A stretch of 64,000 nt of DNA from Photobacterium sanguinicancri (GCF_024346675.1 NZ_AP024851.1:868001-932000), one strand, 5' to 3'; counted from the first letter of the stretch, positions 21,122-32,364 are shown. A program made the numbers and translations. Notes: generated from the letters alone by a model not told the origin.

Positions 21122-22954
21122 TTAAGATGCTGATTCTATTTCTCTTTTTGGTTTTTTAATGCGTTGTTTCTCTTGCCATTCAGGTGCAATCCAAACAGGC
21201 AAGTTCGTTGAGGCCTGCAAGGGGTTATTCAAAATCATGTCCGACACACGCTCTGCAACCATAATGGTTGGCGCATTCAGGTTACCGTTAGGAATAGTCG
21301 GGAAAATTGATGAATCAACCACGCGCAAGTTATCAATGCCGCGCACTTGGCACGCTTCATTGAGTACCGCCATAGGGTCATCGTCAGCCCCCATTTTGCA
21401 GGTACAAGACGGGTGATAAGCACTTTCTACATTTTGCTTTACCCATTCATCGATTGCGGCATCACTGGTCACATCAAGCCCGGGTTGAATTTCATCACCG
21501 CGGAATGCATCCATGGCGGGCTGTTGTAATATCTCGCGCGTTAAGCGAATACAGTCACGCCAATCCTGACGATCTTGCGCGGTGGAAATGTAGTTAAAGG
21601 CAATATTAGGTTTGTCGTGCGGGTTTGATGATGCAATCGACACCGAACCACGGCTTTGTGGTTTATTCGGCCCTACATGCACTTGAAAACCATGACCATC
21701 AAACGCGGCTTGGCCGTCGTATCGCATTGCAGCAGGCAAGAAGTGATATTGAATATTTGGCCACTTCAACCCTTTACGAGAACGAATAAAACCACAAGAT
21801 TCAAAATGATTGGTTGCGCCTAGCCCTTTACGCGTCAAGATCCACTCAGTACCGATCAACCCCTTGCTAACCAAGCCAAGCTTACTGTTAAGGGTGATAG
21901 CTTGTTGGCAATGGTATTGAAAATACACTTCGAGGTGATCTTGCAGGTTCTGCCCTACACCAGGTAAAGCGTGTTGCACTTCGACACCAGCTGCGTCAAG
22001 CACCGCCTTTGGTCCAATACCAGAAAGCTGCAACAATTGCGGCGAACCAATAGATCCAGCGCAAGAGATCACGTCTTTATTGGCATAATGTCGGTGTAAT
22101 TTACCGGCTTTCTCAAACTCGACACCAATGGCTTTCTTACCATGTACCGTGCCTTGAGAGCTATTTTGAGAGTAACCTTGAGAGCGGCCTTGCGAGCTAT
22201 CTTGTAAACTGTCTTGTGAAGCACCTTGATAGCTGCCTTGAGACCTATCTTGTGAATTGTCTTGTGAACAATCTTCCAATAGCACTTTGCGCGCCACAAC
22301 ACCTTTCATTAGCGTGAGGTTTGAACGCTTTAGCGCACGCCTTAAATAGGCATTCGATGTGGAAGATCGGATCCCTTTATCTACCGTCATGTGCATCGGG
22401 CCAAAGCCTTCTTGCTGGTAGCCGTTGTAGTCTGGTGTTTCTGGGTATCCAGCCTCTTTACCTGCATCAATGAAGGCCTGATAAAGTGGATTTAGCTGCA
22501 TGTCGTTACCATTACAAGTACCAACAGGCCCTTGCCCTCCTCGGTACTGGTCTTCGCCCCCAACCCAAGATTCTGCTCGACGAAAATACGGTAAACACGC
22601 TTGATAGTTCCACCCCGAGGCACCTTGCGTTTCCCACTCATCAAAATCACAAGCATGACCACGCACATACACCATGCCATTGATTGAAGAACTTCCCCCT
22701 AACACTTTGCCTCTTGGGCAGTGGAGTTTGCGACCATCGAGCCCATCTTCTTGCTTGGTTTCAAACTGCCAAGCATATTTTTCTGAATTCATGGGATAAG
22801 AAAGCGCTGTTGGCATCTGAATAAAAATACTCTTGTCCGTGCCACCAGCTTCAAGCAATAACACTTGGTTTTTACCACTTTCAGTTAGCCTATCTGCCAA
22901 CACGCAGCCAGCCGAGCCCGCGCCGACGATAATATAATCGTAGCTTTGTTCCAT
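21122..22954 (-). CDS. betA: Choline dehydrogenase BetA, with tetrapeptide-repeat insertion
   Basis: FAD-dependent GMC oxidoreductase that oxidises choline to betaine aldehyde and onward. The FAD motif [14 protein letters not shown] is at residues 10-23, GMC signatures [15 protein letters not shown] and [16 protein letters not shown] are intact, and the active-site His region [12 protein letters not shown] is present. The protein is 610 residues against about 555-570 in the family. The excess is a run of about eleven four-residue units (S/N-S-Q-G/D pattern) between RKVLLEDC and KKAIGVEFE, a surface loop in the FAD/substrate domain. It lies 22 bp after betB. Confidence 0.95.
   Translation of the reverse strand: MEQSYDYIIVGAGSAGCVLADRLTESGKNQVLLLEAGGTDKSIFIQMPTALSYPMNSEKYAWQFETKQEDGLDGRKLHCPRGKVLGGSSSINGMVYVRGHACDFDEWETQGASGWNYQACLPYFRRAESWVGGEDQYRGGQGPVGTCNGNDMQLNPLYQAFIDAGKEAGYPETPDYNGYQQEGFGPMHMTVDKGIRSSTSNAYLRRALKRSNLTLMKGVVARKVLLEDCSQDNSQDRSQGSYQGASQDSLQDSSQGRSQGYSQNSSQGTVHGKKAIGVEFEKAGKLHRHYANKDVISCAGSIGSPQLLQLSGIGPKAVLDAAGVEVQHALPGVGQNLQDHLEVYFQYHCQQAITLNSKLGLVSKGLIGTEWILTRKGLGATNHFESCGFIRSRKGLKWPNIQYHFLPAAMRYDGQAAFDGHGFQVHVGPNKPQSRGSVSIASSNPHDKPNIAFNYISTAQDRQDWRDCIRLTREILQQPAMDAFRGDEIQPGLDVTSDAAIDEWVKQNVESAYHPSCTCKMGADDDPMAVLNEACQVRGIDNLRVVDSSIFPTIPNGNLNAPTIMVAERVSDMILNNPLQASTNLPVWIAPEWQEKQRIKKPKREIESAS
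22149..22270 (-). repeat. About ten 12-bp tandem units inside betA
   Basis: Degenerate 12-bp units (consensus near CCTTGAGAGCTA on the plus strand) are repeated in frame about ten times and encode Q-G/D-x-S tetrapeptides. Their divergence in third positions shows that the array is not newly formed. Confidence 0.88.
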
Positions 22955-22976
22955 TTTTGTCTCTCCGAAAGTAGGG

Positions 22977-24437
22977 TTAAGCGTAAGGGCTGGCGAAGCT
23001 GCCTAGCTCGATAAGTACACTTTTTGTTTGGGTGTAATGGCGAAGTGTTTCAGGCCCATTTTCACGGCCAACACCTGAGTGTTTATAGCCGCCAACGGGC
23101 ATTTCTGCTGGCGAGTCACCCCACGTATTAACCCAACAAATTCCAGCTTGTAGCTGATGAATCACACGGTGAGCAAGAGAGAGGTTTTGAGTGAATACCC
23201 CTGCGGCTAAACCATAATCAGTATTGTTTGCGCGAGTGATAACCTCTTGTTCATCTGTAAATGTCAGTACAGACATAACAGGGCCAAAGATCTCACTTTG
23301 GACATGTGGCATCGCATCGTCACAATCAACAAAAACCGTAGGGGCAACAAAGTTACCTTTGTCTAAACCGTGTGTTGTCACCTGATACCCCCCCGTCAGT
23401 AAAGTCGCACCACTTTGTTTTGCATGCTCGATAGCAGCCAATACTTTAACGAGATGGTCTTTGGAGATCAGTGCGCCGACTTGGGTATCCATATCTAGTG
23501 GATCCCCCACTAAGAGTTTTTCCGTCCGCGTTTTTAGCTGTGCGATAAACGCTGGGTAAATAGACTCATGCACAAAAACTCGCGTACCATGCGTGCAGAC
23601 TTCACCTTGGGTGTAAAAGTTCGCCACCATTGCAGCAGAAACAGTGTCATCGAGTTTCGCATCGGCAAAAACGAGCATTGGCGATTTACCACCCAGCTCC
23701 ATAGTGACTTGTTTAAGCGTTTTAGCGCTATCTGCCATCACTCGCTTGCCAGTGCCTGATTCGCCTGTGAACGAGATCTTTGCAATATCAGGATGAGCGG
23801 TGAGCATTTGGCCAACACGGTGATCACCTTGAACGACATTAAATACACCATCTGGTAGCCCAGCTTCGGTGAATATTTCAGCCAGCTTTAGTGCCGTAAG
23901 TGGGGTTTCTTCTGAAGGTTTAAAAATCATGGCGTTACCCGCTGCTAAAGCGGGAGCCGATTTCCACATTGCGATTTGGATCGGATAATTCCATGCCCCA
24001 ATCCCAGCACAGACGCCTAACGGTTCACGGCGAGTGTAAAAGAATTGGCTCTCGCTGAGTGGTTGTTGCTCGCCCTGCAATGTCGGGGCAAGGCCGGCGT
24101 AGTATTCAATCACATCCGCGCCACTCGCAATATCGACTTCTAACGCTTCTTGCAGTGGTTTTCCTGTATCAGCGACTTCAAGTTTCGCTAATTCATCGTT
24201 GCGACTGCGGAGAATACTCACCGCTTTAAGTAAAATTCGACTGCGTTCTAGTGCCGTCATTGCAGACCAAACCGCAAACCCTTTTTGGGCAACATCAACG
24301 GCATGATCAACGTCTTGCTGACTCGCCTGTCCAATATTGGCAATCGGTTCGCCATTGGCTGGATTATAGGTGGTAAAGGTTTCTCCCGATGTCGCAGCAT
24401 AAGCGCGTCCATCGATATACAGTGATTTCATTTCCAT
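22977..24437 (-). CDS. betB: Betaine aldehyde dehydrogenase BetB
   Basis: NAD(P)-dependent aldehyde dehydrogenase that completes glycine betaine synthesis. The 486-residue product has the ALDH fold with the NAD-binding GESGTGKRV region, the catalytic base in TMELGGKSP and the catalytic Cys in [10 protein letters not shown], plus the C-terminal [12 protein letters not shown] element typical of BetB. It lies 19 bp after betI and 22 bp before betA. Confidence 0.96.
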   Translation of the reverse strand: MEMKSLYIDGRAYAATSGETFTTYNPANGEPIANIGQASQQDVDHAVDVAQKGFAVWSAMTALERSRILLKAVSILRSRNDELAKLEVADTGKPLQEALEVDIASGADVIEYYAGLAPTLQGEQQPLSESQFFYTRREPLGVCAGIGAWNYPIQIAMWKSAPALAAGNAMIFKPSEETPLTALKLAEIFTEAGLPDGVFNVVQGDHRVGQMLTAHPDIAKISFTGESGTGKRVMADSAKTLKQVTMELGGKSPMLVFADAKLDDTVSAAMVANFYTQGEVCTHGTRVFVHESIYPAFIAQLKTRTEKLLVGDPLDMDTQVGALISKDHLVKVLAAIEHAKQSGATLLTGGYQVTTHGLDKGNFVAPTVFVDCDDAMPHVQSEIFGPVMSVLTFTDEQEVITRANNTDYGLAAGVFTQNLSLAHRVIHQLQAGICWVNTWGDSPAEMPVGGYKHSGVGRENGPETLRHYTQTKSVLIELGSFASPYA

Positions 24438-24456
24438 GTGAAGATCTGACTTTTCG

Positions 24457-25053
24457 TTATTGTTGTGAATAGAAAGTAAGTTGCTTATCTAAATAATCAT
24501 TGATAATCAATTCAGCTTTGCTTGCATCTATGCCTTCAGGGTTGAGCGTCCCTCGCAACCAAATACCATCAATTAAAGCCGCGATACCATGCGCAATTAA
24601 CTCAGCTTGGTCTTTGTTAAATAAGGCTTTGAGCTCAATTTTAAGATGAGATAACAAGCGCTTTTCATTAACACGTTGCAGCCTTTTTAATTCAGGATCG
24701 TGTACAGAGTATGACCAAAATGCTAACCAGGTTTTGGCCACTTTGCTCTCGGCTTGGTAGCCAACAAAATTACCGTCAATGATCGCGTTAATGCGTTGCA
24801 GGTGAGCATCTGCTGGCAATTCGCGCAATCTAGCCGTTATGGTTACCGACAACTGGCGTAATATTTCACGCATGGTTTCTTCAAGCAGGCCATGCTTGCC
24901 ACCAAAATAATGGTTAATAATTCCAGTTGATACACCCGCTTCTTTGCTAATTAATGAAATGCTCGCTGAATGTAACCCGACTCGATCAATCACCGTCATG
25001 GTGGCTTGAACAAGCTGAGGCTTACGTATTTTTGGCATCCCTACCTTAGGCAT
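24457..25053 (-). CDS. betI: TetR-family repressor BetI
   Basis: Choline-responsive repressor of the bet operon. The 198-residue product has an N-terminal TetR helix-turn-helix ([28 protein letters not shown]) and the C-terminal [17 protein letters not shown] element characteristic of BetI. The start at 25053 gives [13 protein letters not shown], which aligns with the E. coli N-terminus, although a second ATG at 25038 has a better ribosome-binding site. It is first gene of the betIBA-choXWV operon and likely represses itself. Confidence 0.94.
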   Translation of the reverse strand: MPKVGMPKIRKPQLVQATMTVIDRVGLHSASISLISKEAGVSTGIINHYFGGKHGLLEETMREILRQLSVTITARLRELPADAHLQRINAIIDGNFVGYQAESKVAKTWLAFWSYSVHDPELKRLQRVNEKRLLSHLKIELKALFNKDQAELIAHGIAALIDGIWLRGTLNPEGIDASKAELIINDYLDKQLTFYSQQ

Positions 25054-25074
25054 TACTTCGACCTTTTATTTTTA

Positions 25075-25093
25075 ATTGAACGCTTAGTTAAAT
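25075..25093. promoter_or_regulatory. Candidate BetI operator
   Basis: An imperfect inverted repeat ATTGAAC-N5-GTTAAAT (six of seven positions pair) lies 22 bp upstream of betI. TetR-type operators are short palindromes of this kind. Assignment to BetI comes from position, not from a verified consensus. Confidence 0.4.
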
Positions 25094-25617
25094 ATAAAGT
25101 ACACGAAATAAATTAGAACTCAAATCATTTAACTCACAAATAAGTTACAAACATGACAAAAAACCACAACCAAACGACCACTTCACCGTCACCCACCAAA
25201 AGTAAAAAAGAACTATCCGAGCCAAATCCGATGACAAGACAACTACAATAAAATCAATATAAACAGCAATATAATGGCAAAACTTGCATTTTAATCCTGA
25301 AATACATCAAGCCGACATGAATCATAGAAAGCGCATCGATCGAGCACTCAGAAAAAACAACCATAAAAATTGTTTAGCTCACTAAACATTTCAACTCTAC
25401 ACATCATCCTCACTCGGAAGTTGGTCACTTTTAAAGCAATAGATTATTTTTAGAGCTATGGTCGTTTTAAAGCACAAATGACAACGAAAGACATTACGAA
25501 GAGAAACACGATGAAGGGAGACTTATGATGGAAGGCGTTATGGGGTGAGTCTTGATGTCGAAAAGACAGATAACATGAAGATGAGTACAACGCACAAGAG
25601 TTCTTTGTTTTGTTGCA

Positions 25618-25647
25618 TTAAAAAGCCCCCGACTCTCGAGGGCTTAT
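25618..25647 (-). terminator. Rho-independent terminator of hupE
   Basis: On the minus strand, AAGCCC (25645-25640) pairs with GGGCTT (25628-25623) around an 11-base loop and is followed by TTTT. It lies 21 bp beyond the hupE stop. Confidence 0.8.
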
Positions 25648-25667
25648 GTATATAGCTTGAGCTGGCT

Positions 25668-26246
25668 TTAACCAAGTAAAGCAATACACGCACCGCTCGC
25701 GGCAACCACTGGCGCCATGAAGCGAGAAGGAATAAAGCGCGCAAGTTGGTAGCCCAAAGAAACGATAATGGTCGATGCTAATAACATGCCCGGTGCAAAT
25801 TCCATTAACACCGCACCACCCAGTTCAGCACCGTGCGCCCAACCGTGGAACAGTACTAAAGTTACAGAAAGGCTAAGTAAGACAGTGTTGGCGAGGCTTG
25901 TTTCTTTATTGCGCATTTTCCACATCGTCGCCGCAACCACAAACACCGAGCCTAAAATCAAGGTTTCCATCCCTGTAATTGCACCGCTCAACTCACCTAA
26001 CAGTACACCAGCGAACATAAAACCAAGCACAGATGCCATCAAAGCAAAGCCTTTTTTTACACTGTTTGCTTGGCGAGCAACAAACCCCATGGCCAGTAAC
26101 ATCACTAAGTGATCAAGGCCAAAGAAAGGGTGAACAAAACCTTCTAGAAACGAATTATGCAAACCATGAACACCAACATGTGCAGAAGCCAGTGGTGACG
26201 CGATCAACAACGCTGCTGACATGCAGCCCAAATGTGTTTTTTTCAT
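25668..26246 (-). CDS. hupE: HupE/UreJ-family nickel transporter
   Basis: Inner-membrane permease of the HupE/UreJ family, thought to import nickel for hydrogenase or urease. The 192-residue product has a signal-like N-terminus ending near SAHVGVHG and the family motif HPFFGLDHLVMLLAMG in the first helix. A second His-containing helix (LFHGWAHGAE) and six hydrophobic segments follow. Its place beside fdhD, fhlA and the hyf genes points to nickel supply for the [NiFe] hydrogenase. It lies 57 bp after fdhD and is followed by a terminator. Confidence 0.85.
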   Translation of the reverse strand: MKKTHLGCMSAALLIASPLASAHVGVHGLHNSFLEGFVHPFFGLDHLVMLLAMGFVARQANSVKKGFALMASVLGFMFAGVLLGELSGAITGMETLILGSVFVVAATMWKMRNKETSLANTVLLSLSVTLVLFHGWAHGAELGGAVLMEFAPGMLLASTIIVSLGYQLARFIPSRFMAPVVAASGACIALLG

Positions 26247-26303
26247 TTTAAGTGCCTACTTATAAATACGATAAAAGAATGAAGTAAAATACTTACCGAC
26301 AAA

Positions 26304-27131
26304 CTATTGGTGGCATGTCACCCGCTCTGGGTGCGTGTACACATCGGCACGTCCTGGGCGACAAAAACCCACTAAAGTCAGGTTCGATTGTTGTGCTAAT
26401 TCCACGGCCATCATGGTCGCAGCTGATATCGCAAATAAGATTTCAACACCCGCAATAACGGCTTTTTGCACCATTTCAAAACTGGCGCGGCTGGTTACTA
26501 AAATCGCCCCACCCTCTAATTTATTTTTGATGATATAGCCAATCAGTTTATCCAGCGCAATATGACGACCTATATCTTCTTGGATCGCAACAATCTCACC
26601 ATTTGGCGAAAGATAAGCGGCAGCATGGGTCGCTCCAGTAATATTATTGAGCTGCTGATGCTGCTTGAGTTCTTGCAACGCACTGTCAAAGCTCGCGATG
26701 TCCATCGTCAGTTGGTTACCCACAGTAGAAAGCGGCCTAACAACTTGATCAAGCTGCTCTGTACCACAAATGCCACAACCTGTTCGACCCGCCATAGTGC
26801 GTCTGACATGTTTCAACTGTTCAAAACAGCGGTTGCACAATTCGATATGTAGCTCGATGCCTTTCACGGTGTGAACAATGTCGATATCGTGAATATCACG
26901 ATAGTGTTGAATAATGCCTTCCGATAAAGAAAAACCTATCGCCAAGTTTTCTAGCTCGGTGGCAGAGCACATTAGTACAGTATGTGAAATACCGTTATAA
27001 ACCAGTGCGACCGCAGATTCAGAGGCTAAATTATCAAATTCATCTTTATCGAACGTATTTTTACGATAGCGAGAGACCTTGTGAGAGTCATACACGCAGG
27101 CATGTTCTTCACACTGTAATACTTCGTGCAT
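26304..27131 (-). CDS. fdhD: Formate dehydrogenase accessory sulfurtransferase FdhD
   Basis: Transfers sulfur from IscS to the molybdenum cofactor of formate dehydrogenases, which makes FdhF active. The 275-residue product has the redox motif GRTGCGICGTE and the conserved ATHAAAYLSPNGE, REDIGRH-like (QEDIGRHIALDK) and TSRASFEMVQK segments. The ATG at 27131 is chosen for its AGGATGG ribosome-binding site; an ATG eight codons upstream has none. It lies between fhlA and hupE on the same strand, 69 bp after fhlA. Confidence 0.94.
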   Translation of the reverse strand: MHEVLQCEEHACVYDSHKVSRYRKNTFDKDEFDNLASESAVALVYNGISHTVLMCSATELENLAIGFSLSEGIIQHYRDIHDIDIVHTVKGIELHIELCNRCFEQLKHVRRTMAGRTGCGICGTEQLDQVVRPLSTVGNQLTMDIASFDSALQELKQHQQLNNITGATHAAAYLSPNGEIVAIQEDIGRHIALDKLIGYIIKNKLEGGAILVTSRASFEMVQKAVIAGVEILFAISAATMMAVELAQQSNLTLVGFCRPGRADVYTHPERVTCHQ

Positions 27132-27200
27132 TATAAACCATCCTGGCTTATTCATTAATTCAGATAGTAATTAGCCTCAACAATCTATCGTAAAAGCTAA

Positions 27201-29351
27201 TTACCCATTATTGGTAAATGATTTTGATGAAATACCTAGCCGCTGCATGCGTGATAATAAGGTGGTACGTTTTAGTCCCAACCGAACAGCGGCACCTTTA
27301 GGCCCAGCAACAATCCCATTTGTTTCTTTTAGAACTTGAATAATATGTTCGCGCTCTATATTTTTAACTGTCGACAAATCATCTCTTTCAACTAGCGTTT
27401 CAATGTCTTCTGTTATCTCTTGTGATTCTGAAAAATTATCACTTTTAGGTAGCAATGCTTTTAATTCATCTGCGGGCAGATTTAAAACATTGCCGCGTGT
27501 TATCACTACCGCTCGTTCTATGACATTCCTTAATTCTCTTATATTACCAGGCCAAGGTAGCAAAGAGAGCAAACGTACCGTTTCTGCGGGAATACTGGTA
27601 ATATTCCGCTTCATCTGTTTAGCAATGACACGGGTGAAATGTTTTGCTAACAATGGAATGTCTTCGCGCCTTTCTCTTAATGGCGGTAATACAATTGGAA
27701 ACACATTCAATCGATAGTACAAATCACTTCTAAATTCTTTATTTTGTACCATTTCCAACAGGTCACAGTTAGTCGCAGCGATCAACCTAACATCCACAGG
27801 GATCAACTGGTGTCGACCTATTCTTTCCACTTCTTTTTCTTGCAACACTCGCAACAATTTAGGCTGAAGTTCTATCGGCATATCACCGACTTCATCAAGA
27901 AACAGTGACCCTTTATTAGCCCGTTCAAATCGACCAATCCGGTTTGATAAAGCCCCTGTGAATGCCCCTTTTTCGTGGCCAAACAAGTCACTTTCAAACA
28001 AACCTGACGGCACCGCCGAACAATTCATTTTCACCATGTCTTTGTTACTGCGGTGACTTAAATCATGAATAGCTTTAGCAATCAGTTCTTTACCTGTGCC
28101 TGTCTCGCCTAAAATCAGTACAGTGCAATCGCTATCTGCGACCATAAGCACTTTTTGTAGCACGTCATTCATAATGCCACTTTGGCTTATGATGTCATTG
28201 AACACTTCATGCTTTGGCTCTTCATCATTTAACTTAATAACATCACCAACACTGGCTAATGACATTACTTCTTGGTTGGTTTGAAAGTTAGCCATCGCCA
28301 TTGCTGCACGTGCTGCAATTTGATGGAACAACGCCAAGTTACAACTTTGAAAATAATCTTTATCGCGATGAACAAGTTTCATCGCTCCCATGACTTTATG
28401 ACGGAAAATCAAAGGCAATATACAAGCCGATTGTAATCTTTGCGGTATTAACTTACTGCAATCTTTATACGACAAACTTAAATCAGAAATGTCGTCCTTA
28501 TTAAATATAAAAGGCTGCATTGTTTCTAACACACAAGAAGCGGGTGTATCTTCAAACTGGGTGTGCTGAACGATGCATTTTACATTGCTTGATTCCACAT
28601 TATCGGCGTCATAACAACAAAATCTTTCGGTTGTATTTTCTGACGACATTAAGCTGAAGCACTCAATGTTAAAATACTTCTTTAAATGTTCAAATAAGGT
28701 TCTGGTCAGATCTTTCACTTCAACCTGACTAATAACTGCGTTTGTGATGTCGACTAATATTTTATTTTCGTCAAGGCTCCCTGTCGACTCTTCTTCGTTA
28801 CTTAAAAAAGCTTCCCTTTCAACAACCGCTTCTAACGCAAAGGCAATAATAGATGATAATTGCTTTAGTTTTTCTAGCGTGTTGTCATCAAACTTTATTT
28901 CATTATTGATGAGAAATTCAACCCCACCATAATGTTTAGTTAATGTTGTCAGTGGAAACTGACAATACATTCTTAAATTCTTATATAGCTCATTTTTCAC
29001 TAAGCTCGGGTATGAACTAAAAAATTCACCGTCACTTAAATAATTAACGATTTCATTATCACCATCATCATGCTCTGGCAAACAGTAATTAAGTTCAACC
29101 AACTTAGGCTCGTGGGCATCTTCAGGTGAAACATAAACCAAGGAGCTACGATCTTCATTGTTTTCATGAAGGATCAAATTAATCCGATTAATCGGCACAA
29201 AATGAAATTCAATCCTATTCAAACAAAGTATGAAAGATGGAATATCTGTGGCGGTTAACAGTACTTGCGCTAGCTCTTGAAAATCATCATCCCACTTGGC
29301 AGAGATACTCTCGATTAAGGGTGCATTCTTTGTCCTCTGCATACTATCCAT
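27201..29351 (-). CDS. fhlA: Formate hydrogenlyase transcriptional activator FhlA (sigma54-dependent)
   Basis: Formate-sensing enhancer-binding protein of 716 residues. Two GAF-like regions (about 20-170 and 195-345) precede an AAA+ domain with Walker A GETGTGKE near 410, the sigma54-contact motif [10 protein letters not shown], Walker B LFLDEVGD, and a C-terminal Fis-type helix-turn-helix ([20 protein letters not shown]). ATG at 29351 or 29342 could be the start. It sits next to fdhF. Three nearby operons have -24/-12 promoters and shared upstream elements, so it is the expected local activator. Confidence 0.93.
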   Translation of the reverse strand: MDSMQRTKNAPLIESISAKWDDDFQELAQVLLTATDIPSFILCLNRIEFHFVPINRINLILHENNEDRSSLVYVSPEDAHEPKLVELNYCLPEHDDGDNEIVNYLSDGEFFSSYPSLVKNELYKNLRMYCQFPLTTLTKHYGGVEFLINNEIKFDDNTLEKLKQLSSIIAFALEAVVEREAFLSNEEESTGSLDENKILVDITNAVISQVEVKDLTRTLFEHLKKYFNIECFSLMSSENTTERFCCYDADNVESSNVKCIVQHTQFEDTPASCVLETMQPFIFNKDDISDLSLSYKDCSKLIPQRLQSACILPLIFRHKVMGAMKLVHRDKDYFQSCNLALFHQIAARAAMAMANFQTNQEVMSLASVGDVIKLNDEEPKHEVFNDIISQSGIMNDVLQKVLMVADSDCTVLILGETGTGKELIAKAIHDLSHRSNKDMVKMNCSAVPSGLFESDLFGHEKGAFTGALSNRIGRFERANKGSLFLDEVGDMPIELQPKLLRVLQEKEVERIGRHQLIPVDVRLIAATNCDLLEMVQNKEFRSDLYYRLNVFPIVLPPLRERREDIPLLAKHFTRVIAKQMKRNITSIPAETVRLLSLLPWPGNIRELRNVIERAVVITRGNVLNLPADELKALLPKSDNFSESQEITEDIETLVERDDLSTVKNIEREHIIQVLKETNGIVAGPKGAAVRLGLKRTTLLSRMQRLGISSKSFTNNG

Positions 29352-29463
29352 AATCCAATACAAACAACATTATCAAGAGGTTACACTAGCAATATAGTTG
29401 CACATTGATACAGCTCAACTTGATAACTCTTTAGTAGTACGCCACTTACTCGTACTTGTATCA

Positions 29464-29490
29464 ATGTGGCAACCGTCACGATTGCCACAT
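29464..29490. terminator. Hairpin downstream of fdhF
   Basis: A 9-bp inverted repeat (ATGTGGCAA with TTGCCACAT) around a nine-base loop lies 65 bp beyond the fdhF stop and 113 bp upstream of fhlA. There is no strong T-run, so it is a weak terminator candidate. Confidence 0.45.
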
Positions 29491-29554
29491 CAATATTTCA
29501 GCTCACCCGCTGCAAGTTATGCTTTCTACATAACCTTGCTTGGGTACGACAGCA

Positions 29555-31702
29555 TTATGATGTTGCTAATGCTGCCTTTTTTAACTTCAATTTCAGTGCG
29601 CTGTATTCGACCTGAACATGGTTTTCGGCCCAACTTTGATCAACGATTTTCTCAACGTTAACGGCACAATATTTATATTCAGGGGTGCTAGAAATTGGAT
29701 CAACATGTTCTATGGTTAACTCGTTACAAGCACCAATCCACCATTGGTAAGTCATGTAAACCACACCACGGTTAACACGCTCGTTTACTGCTGCACGACT
29801 GATGACTTTTCCTCGACGAGAAGACACCCATACCAGTTGCTGATCAGCAATGTTTAGCGATTTGGCATCGTCAGGGTGAAGCTGAACATAGCCAGGTTCA
29901 TCTGCTAATGTCTGCAGCGCTTTACAGTTACCTGTCATAGAACGGCATGAATAGTGGCCAACTTCACGTACTGTTGAAAGTACAAACGGATAATCACTAT
30001 CAGGCTGCTCAAGTGGCGCGCGCCATTCCGTTGCAAACAACTGCCCTTTACCACTCGGTGTTTTAAAGACGTTACCTTCGAACAAGAAGGAAGTCCCAGG
30101 GTGATCTTCTGTTGGACATGGCCATTGAACACTTTTAAGGCCCGCCATTTTTTCATAGGTCGCCCCAGCAAAACTTGGACACAATGCTCGTACTTCATCC
30201 CAGATTTCTTGGGTGTTGCTGTACGACATTGGGTAACCCATCGCTGTAGCCATCAAACTGAAGATTTCCCAGTCAACTTTGACATTTTCAGGTGGATTTA
30301 CCGCTTTATAGAAGCGTTGGAAACCACGGTCGGCGCTGCTGTACACACCTTCATGTTCACCCCAACTTGTCGCTGGGAAGATAACATCGGCCATTTCGGC
30401 GGTTTGGGTCATGAAGATATCTTGAACAATCACCAAATCCATCGCACGCAACGTTTTACGTAAAGCGGCTAAGTCCGCTTCGGTTTGCGCTGGGTCTTCA
30501 CCAAAAATGTAGAAGGCTTTACATTCGCCATCTGCCACTTTGTGGTTCAAATCAGTTAAACGGTACCCCGGTTTAGATGGCAATTTCACTCCCCAAGCAT
30601 GTTCAAACTTGGAGCGGACATTCTCATCTTCCACATCTTGGTAGCCTGGGTAGCGGTTAGGTAGCATGCCAATATCACAGGTACCTTGTACGTTGTTCTG
30701 ACCACGAACAGGACCAACACCCACACCGCGACGACCAAAGTTACCTGTCATCAAGGCTAGGCTGGCAAGCCCTTTAACCACATCAACCGCTTGACCAAAC
30801 TGGGTCACACCCATGCCCCAAAGGATCATAGATTCAGGCGATTTCGCGTAAGTACGCACTGCAAGACGGATATCACTCGCTTTCAGGCCAGTAATAGATT
30901 CAACGTATTCTGGAGTGTATTTCGCCACTTGTTGACGGTACGCCTCGAAACCTTCAGTGTACTGTTCAACGTAATCGCGTTTATAGAGACCTTCTTCAAT
31001 CAATACGTTCGCGAACGCATTCACTAAGGCCATGTTTGAACCATTTTTCAGTGGTAACCACTGATCGGCAATACGTGCTGTTTCAACCATCCGAGGGTCA
31101 CAAACAATCACTTTCGCGCCGTTAGCTTTGGCTTTAAGAATATGTTTCGCCACTACAGGATGAGAATCTGCTGCGTTGTAGCCAAACACCAATAAGCATT
31201 TTGTATCTTGAATTTCAGTAATCGCGTTGCTCATTGCGCCATTACCTACTGTCGCCTCCAGACCGGAGACTGATGGAGCGTGTCAAACCCGGGCGCAGTG
31301 GTCGACGTTGTTAGTCCCTATAACTGCACGGGCAAATTTTTGCATTACATAGTTGGCTTCGTTACCCGGCCCACGGGCAGAACCTGTTGTCATGATCGCA
31401 TCAGGACCAAATTCTTTCTTGATGCTCAGTAATTTTTCACTGGCAAATGAAATCGCTTCATCCCATGAAACCACTTCAAGCGCTGCGTCTTTATGACGAC
31501 GGATCATCGGATTTTTCAAACGCGGCGTCAGTAAATTAGTATCGTTTAAGAAGTCCCAACCGTAGTAACCTTTTAAACAAAGTTCACCTTCGTTAGTACG
31601 GCCGTTTGCCGCTTCTGCTCCAACTACTTTGCCATTTTCTGTCAATAAGTTGAGCTTACAGCCCGTTCCACAGTAGGGACAGACAACTATTGTTTTTTCC
31701 AT
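29555..31702 (-). CDS. fdhF: Selenocysteine-containing formate dehydrogenase H, FdhF
   Basis: Molybdopterin formate dehydrogenase that feeds electrons from formate to the Hyf hydrogenase. The reading frame is interrupted once, by TGA at 31285-31283, in the context HCARV-U-HAPSV, at residue 140, exactly where E. coli FdhF has Sec140. Read through, the protein is 715 residues, the same length as the E. coli enzyme. The N-terminal [4Fe-4S] motif CPYCGTGC and later GWGMGVTQ-like and YQWWIGACNELT segments are conserved. A SECIS hairpin follows the TGA. It is 23 bp downstream of hydN, in one operon. Confidence 0.96.
31249..31285 (-). promoter_or_regulatory. Bacterial SECIS element in fdhF mRNA
   Basis: Immediately after the TGA, the minus-strand RNA forms an apical stem CTCC/GGAG enclosing GGTCT, the loop recognised by SelB in E. 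coli. The loop begins 21 bases after the T of TGA, the same spacing as in E. coli fdhF recalled from memory. This supports selenocysteine insertion rather than a nonsense mutation. Confidence 0.9.
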
Positions 31703-31725
31703 AACACTCTCACTTGTTATAACAT

Positions 31726-32274
31726 TTACAAAGCAGCAACTGCGGCAATTGACTCTGCAGCGGCTTCGCGTTTTTTCTTCGCTATCTTCTCTATGTCTTC
31801 AGCTTCGATTAACTGTAGGGCGTTAGTCGGACATACCTGAACACATGCGGGACCCGTACTGCTCCCACTACATAAATCACATTTAAGCGCCTGCGCCTTT
31901 GGCACTTTCATTTTGAAAAGCGCTGAGTCTGCACCGTTATCAACCATATCGCTGACAACAGCCATCGCACCATATGGGCACGCAATCACACACGTTTTGC
32001 AACCAATGCAACGAGACTGAATAACTTTGATTTGGTTATCTTCCGACACTATGGCGTTGTTCGGACACACTTGTGCACAAGGTGCGTCTTCACATTGGCG
32101 ACATAATACGGGTGTCGTTACTTTCGCGTTTTTAATCAACTTTAAGCGCGGATGAAATCGTGCAGGATCAATCGATGAGACAGAGTTCTCTTCTGAATGA
32201 GAAAGTACGCATGCCACTTCACAGGTACGGCATCCTATACAACGATTGGGGTCTGCGAAAACAAACCTGTTCAT
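31726..32274 (-). CDS. hydN: HydN-like four-cluster ferredoxin (formate dehydrogenase electron transfer)
   Basis: Polyferredoxin of 182 residues with four CxxCxxC-type cluster motifs: CIGCRTCEVAC, CRQCEDAPCAQVC, CIGCKTCVIAC and CDLCSG...CVQVC. It resembles HydN/HycB and is expected to carry electrons between FdhF and the hydrogenase. The ATG at 32274 (MNRFVFADP) has AGAGGAT upstream; the open frame extends 19 codons further without support. It is followed after 23 bp by fdhF and preceded by a -24/-12 promoter candidate. It is a paralog of HyfA in this locus. Confidence 0.9.
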   Translation of the reverse strand: MNRFVFADPNRCIGCRTCEVACVLSHSEENSVSSIDPARFHPRLKLIKNAKVTTPVLCRQCEDAPCAQVCPNNAIVSEDNQIKVIQSRCIGCKTCVIACPYGAMAVVSDMVDNGADSALFKMKVPKAQALKCDLCSGSSTGPACVQVCPTNALQLIEAEDIEKIAKKKREAAAESIAAVAAL

Positions 32275-32348
32275 GACACTATCCTCTTTCTTTTTCTCAC
32301 TTACTTCCAATAAGCTGTCGAAAATATCCATGACACCAATTCGTATAA

Positions 32349-32364
32349 TGCATAAGGTGTACCA
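32349..32364 (-). promoter_or_regulatory. Sigma54 (-24/-12) promoter of hydN-fdhF
   Basis: Minus-strand TGGTACACCTTATGCA has GG and GC separated by exactly ten bases and matches the TGGCACG-N4-TTGCA consensus at most positions. The predicted start would lie near 32338, about 64 bases before hydN. Sigma54 use fits the adjacent fhlA. Confidence 0.8.

Larger units (their letters stand above)
25054..25667. other. Intergenic region upstream of betI and downstream of hupE
   Basis: About 610 bp. It contains a candidate BetI operator at 25075-25093, presumably the bet promoter, and the hupE terminator at 25623. The central AT-rich part (25100-25600) shows no convincing gene or RNA; an ORF from 25744 on the minus strand is a hupE shadow. 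Confidence 0.6.

Noticed and set aside
22149..22270. Tandem repeats in betA considered as a CRISPR-like array
   Set aside because: The units are 12 bp, contiguous, degenerate and in frame with the protein; there are no spacers.
25538..25744. 68-codon minus-strand ORF downstream of hupE
   Set aside because: It overlaps the end of hupE in another frame and reads through the hupE terminator hairpin.
31283..31285. Stop codon splitting fdhF, suggesting a pseudogene or two genes
   Set aside because: The context, position (residue 140), total length and SECIS hairpin all match a selenocysteine codon.
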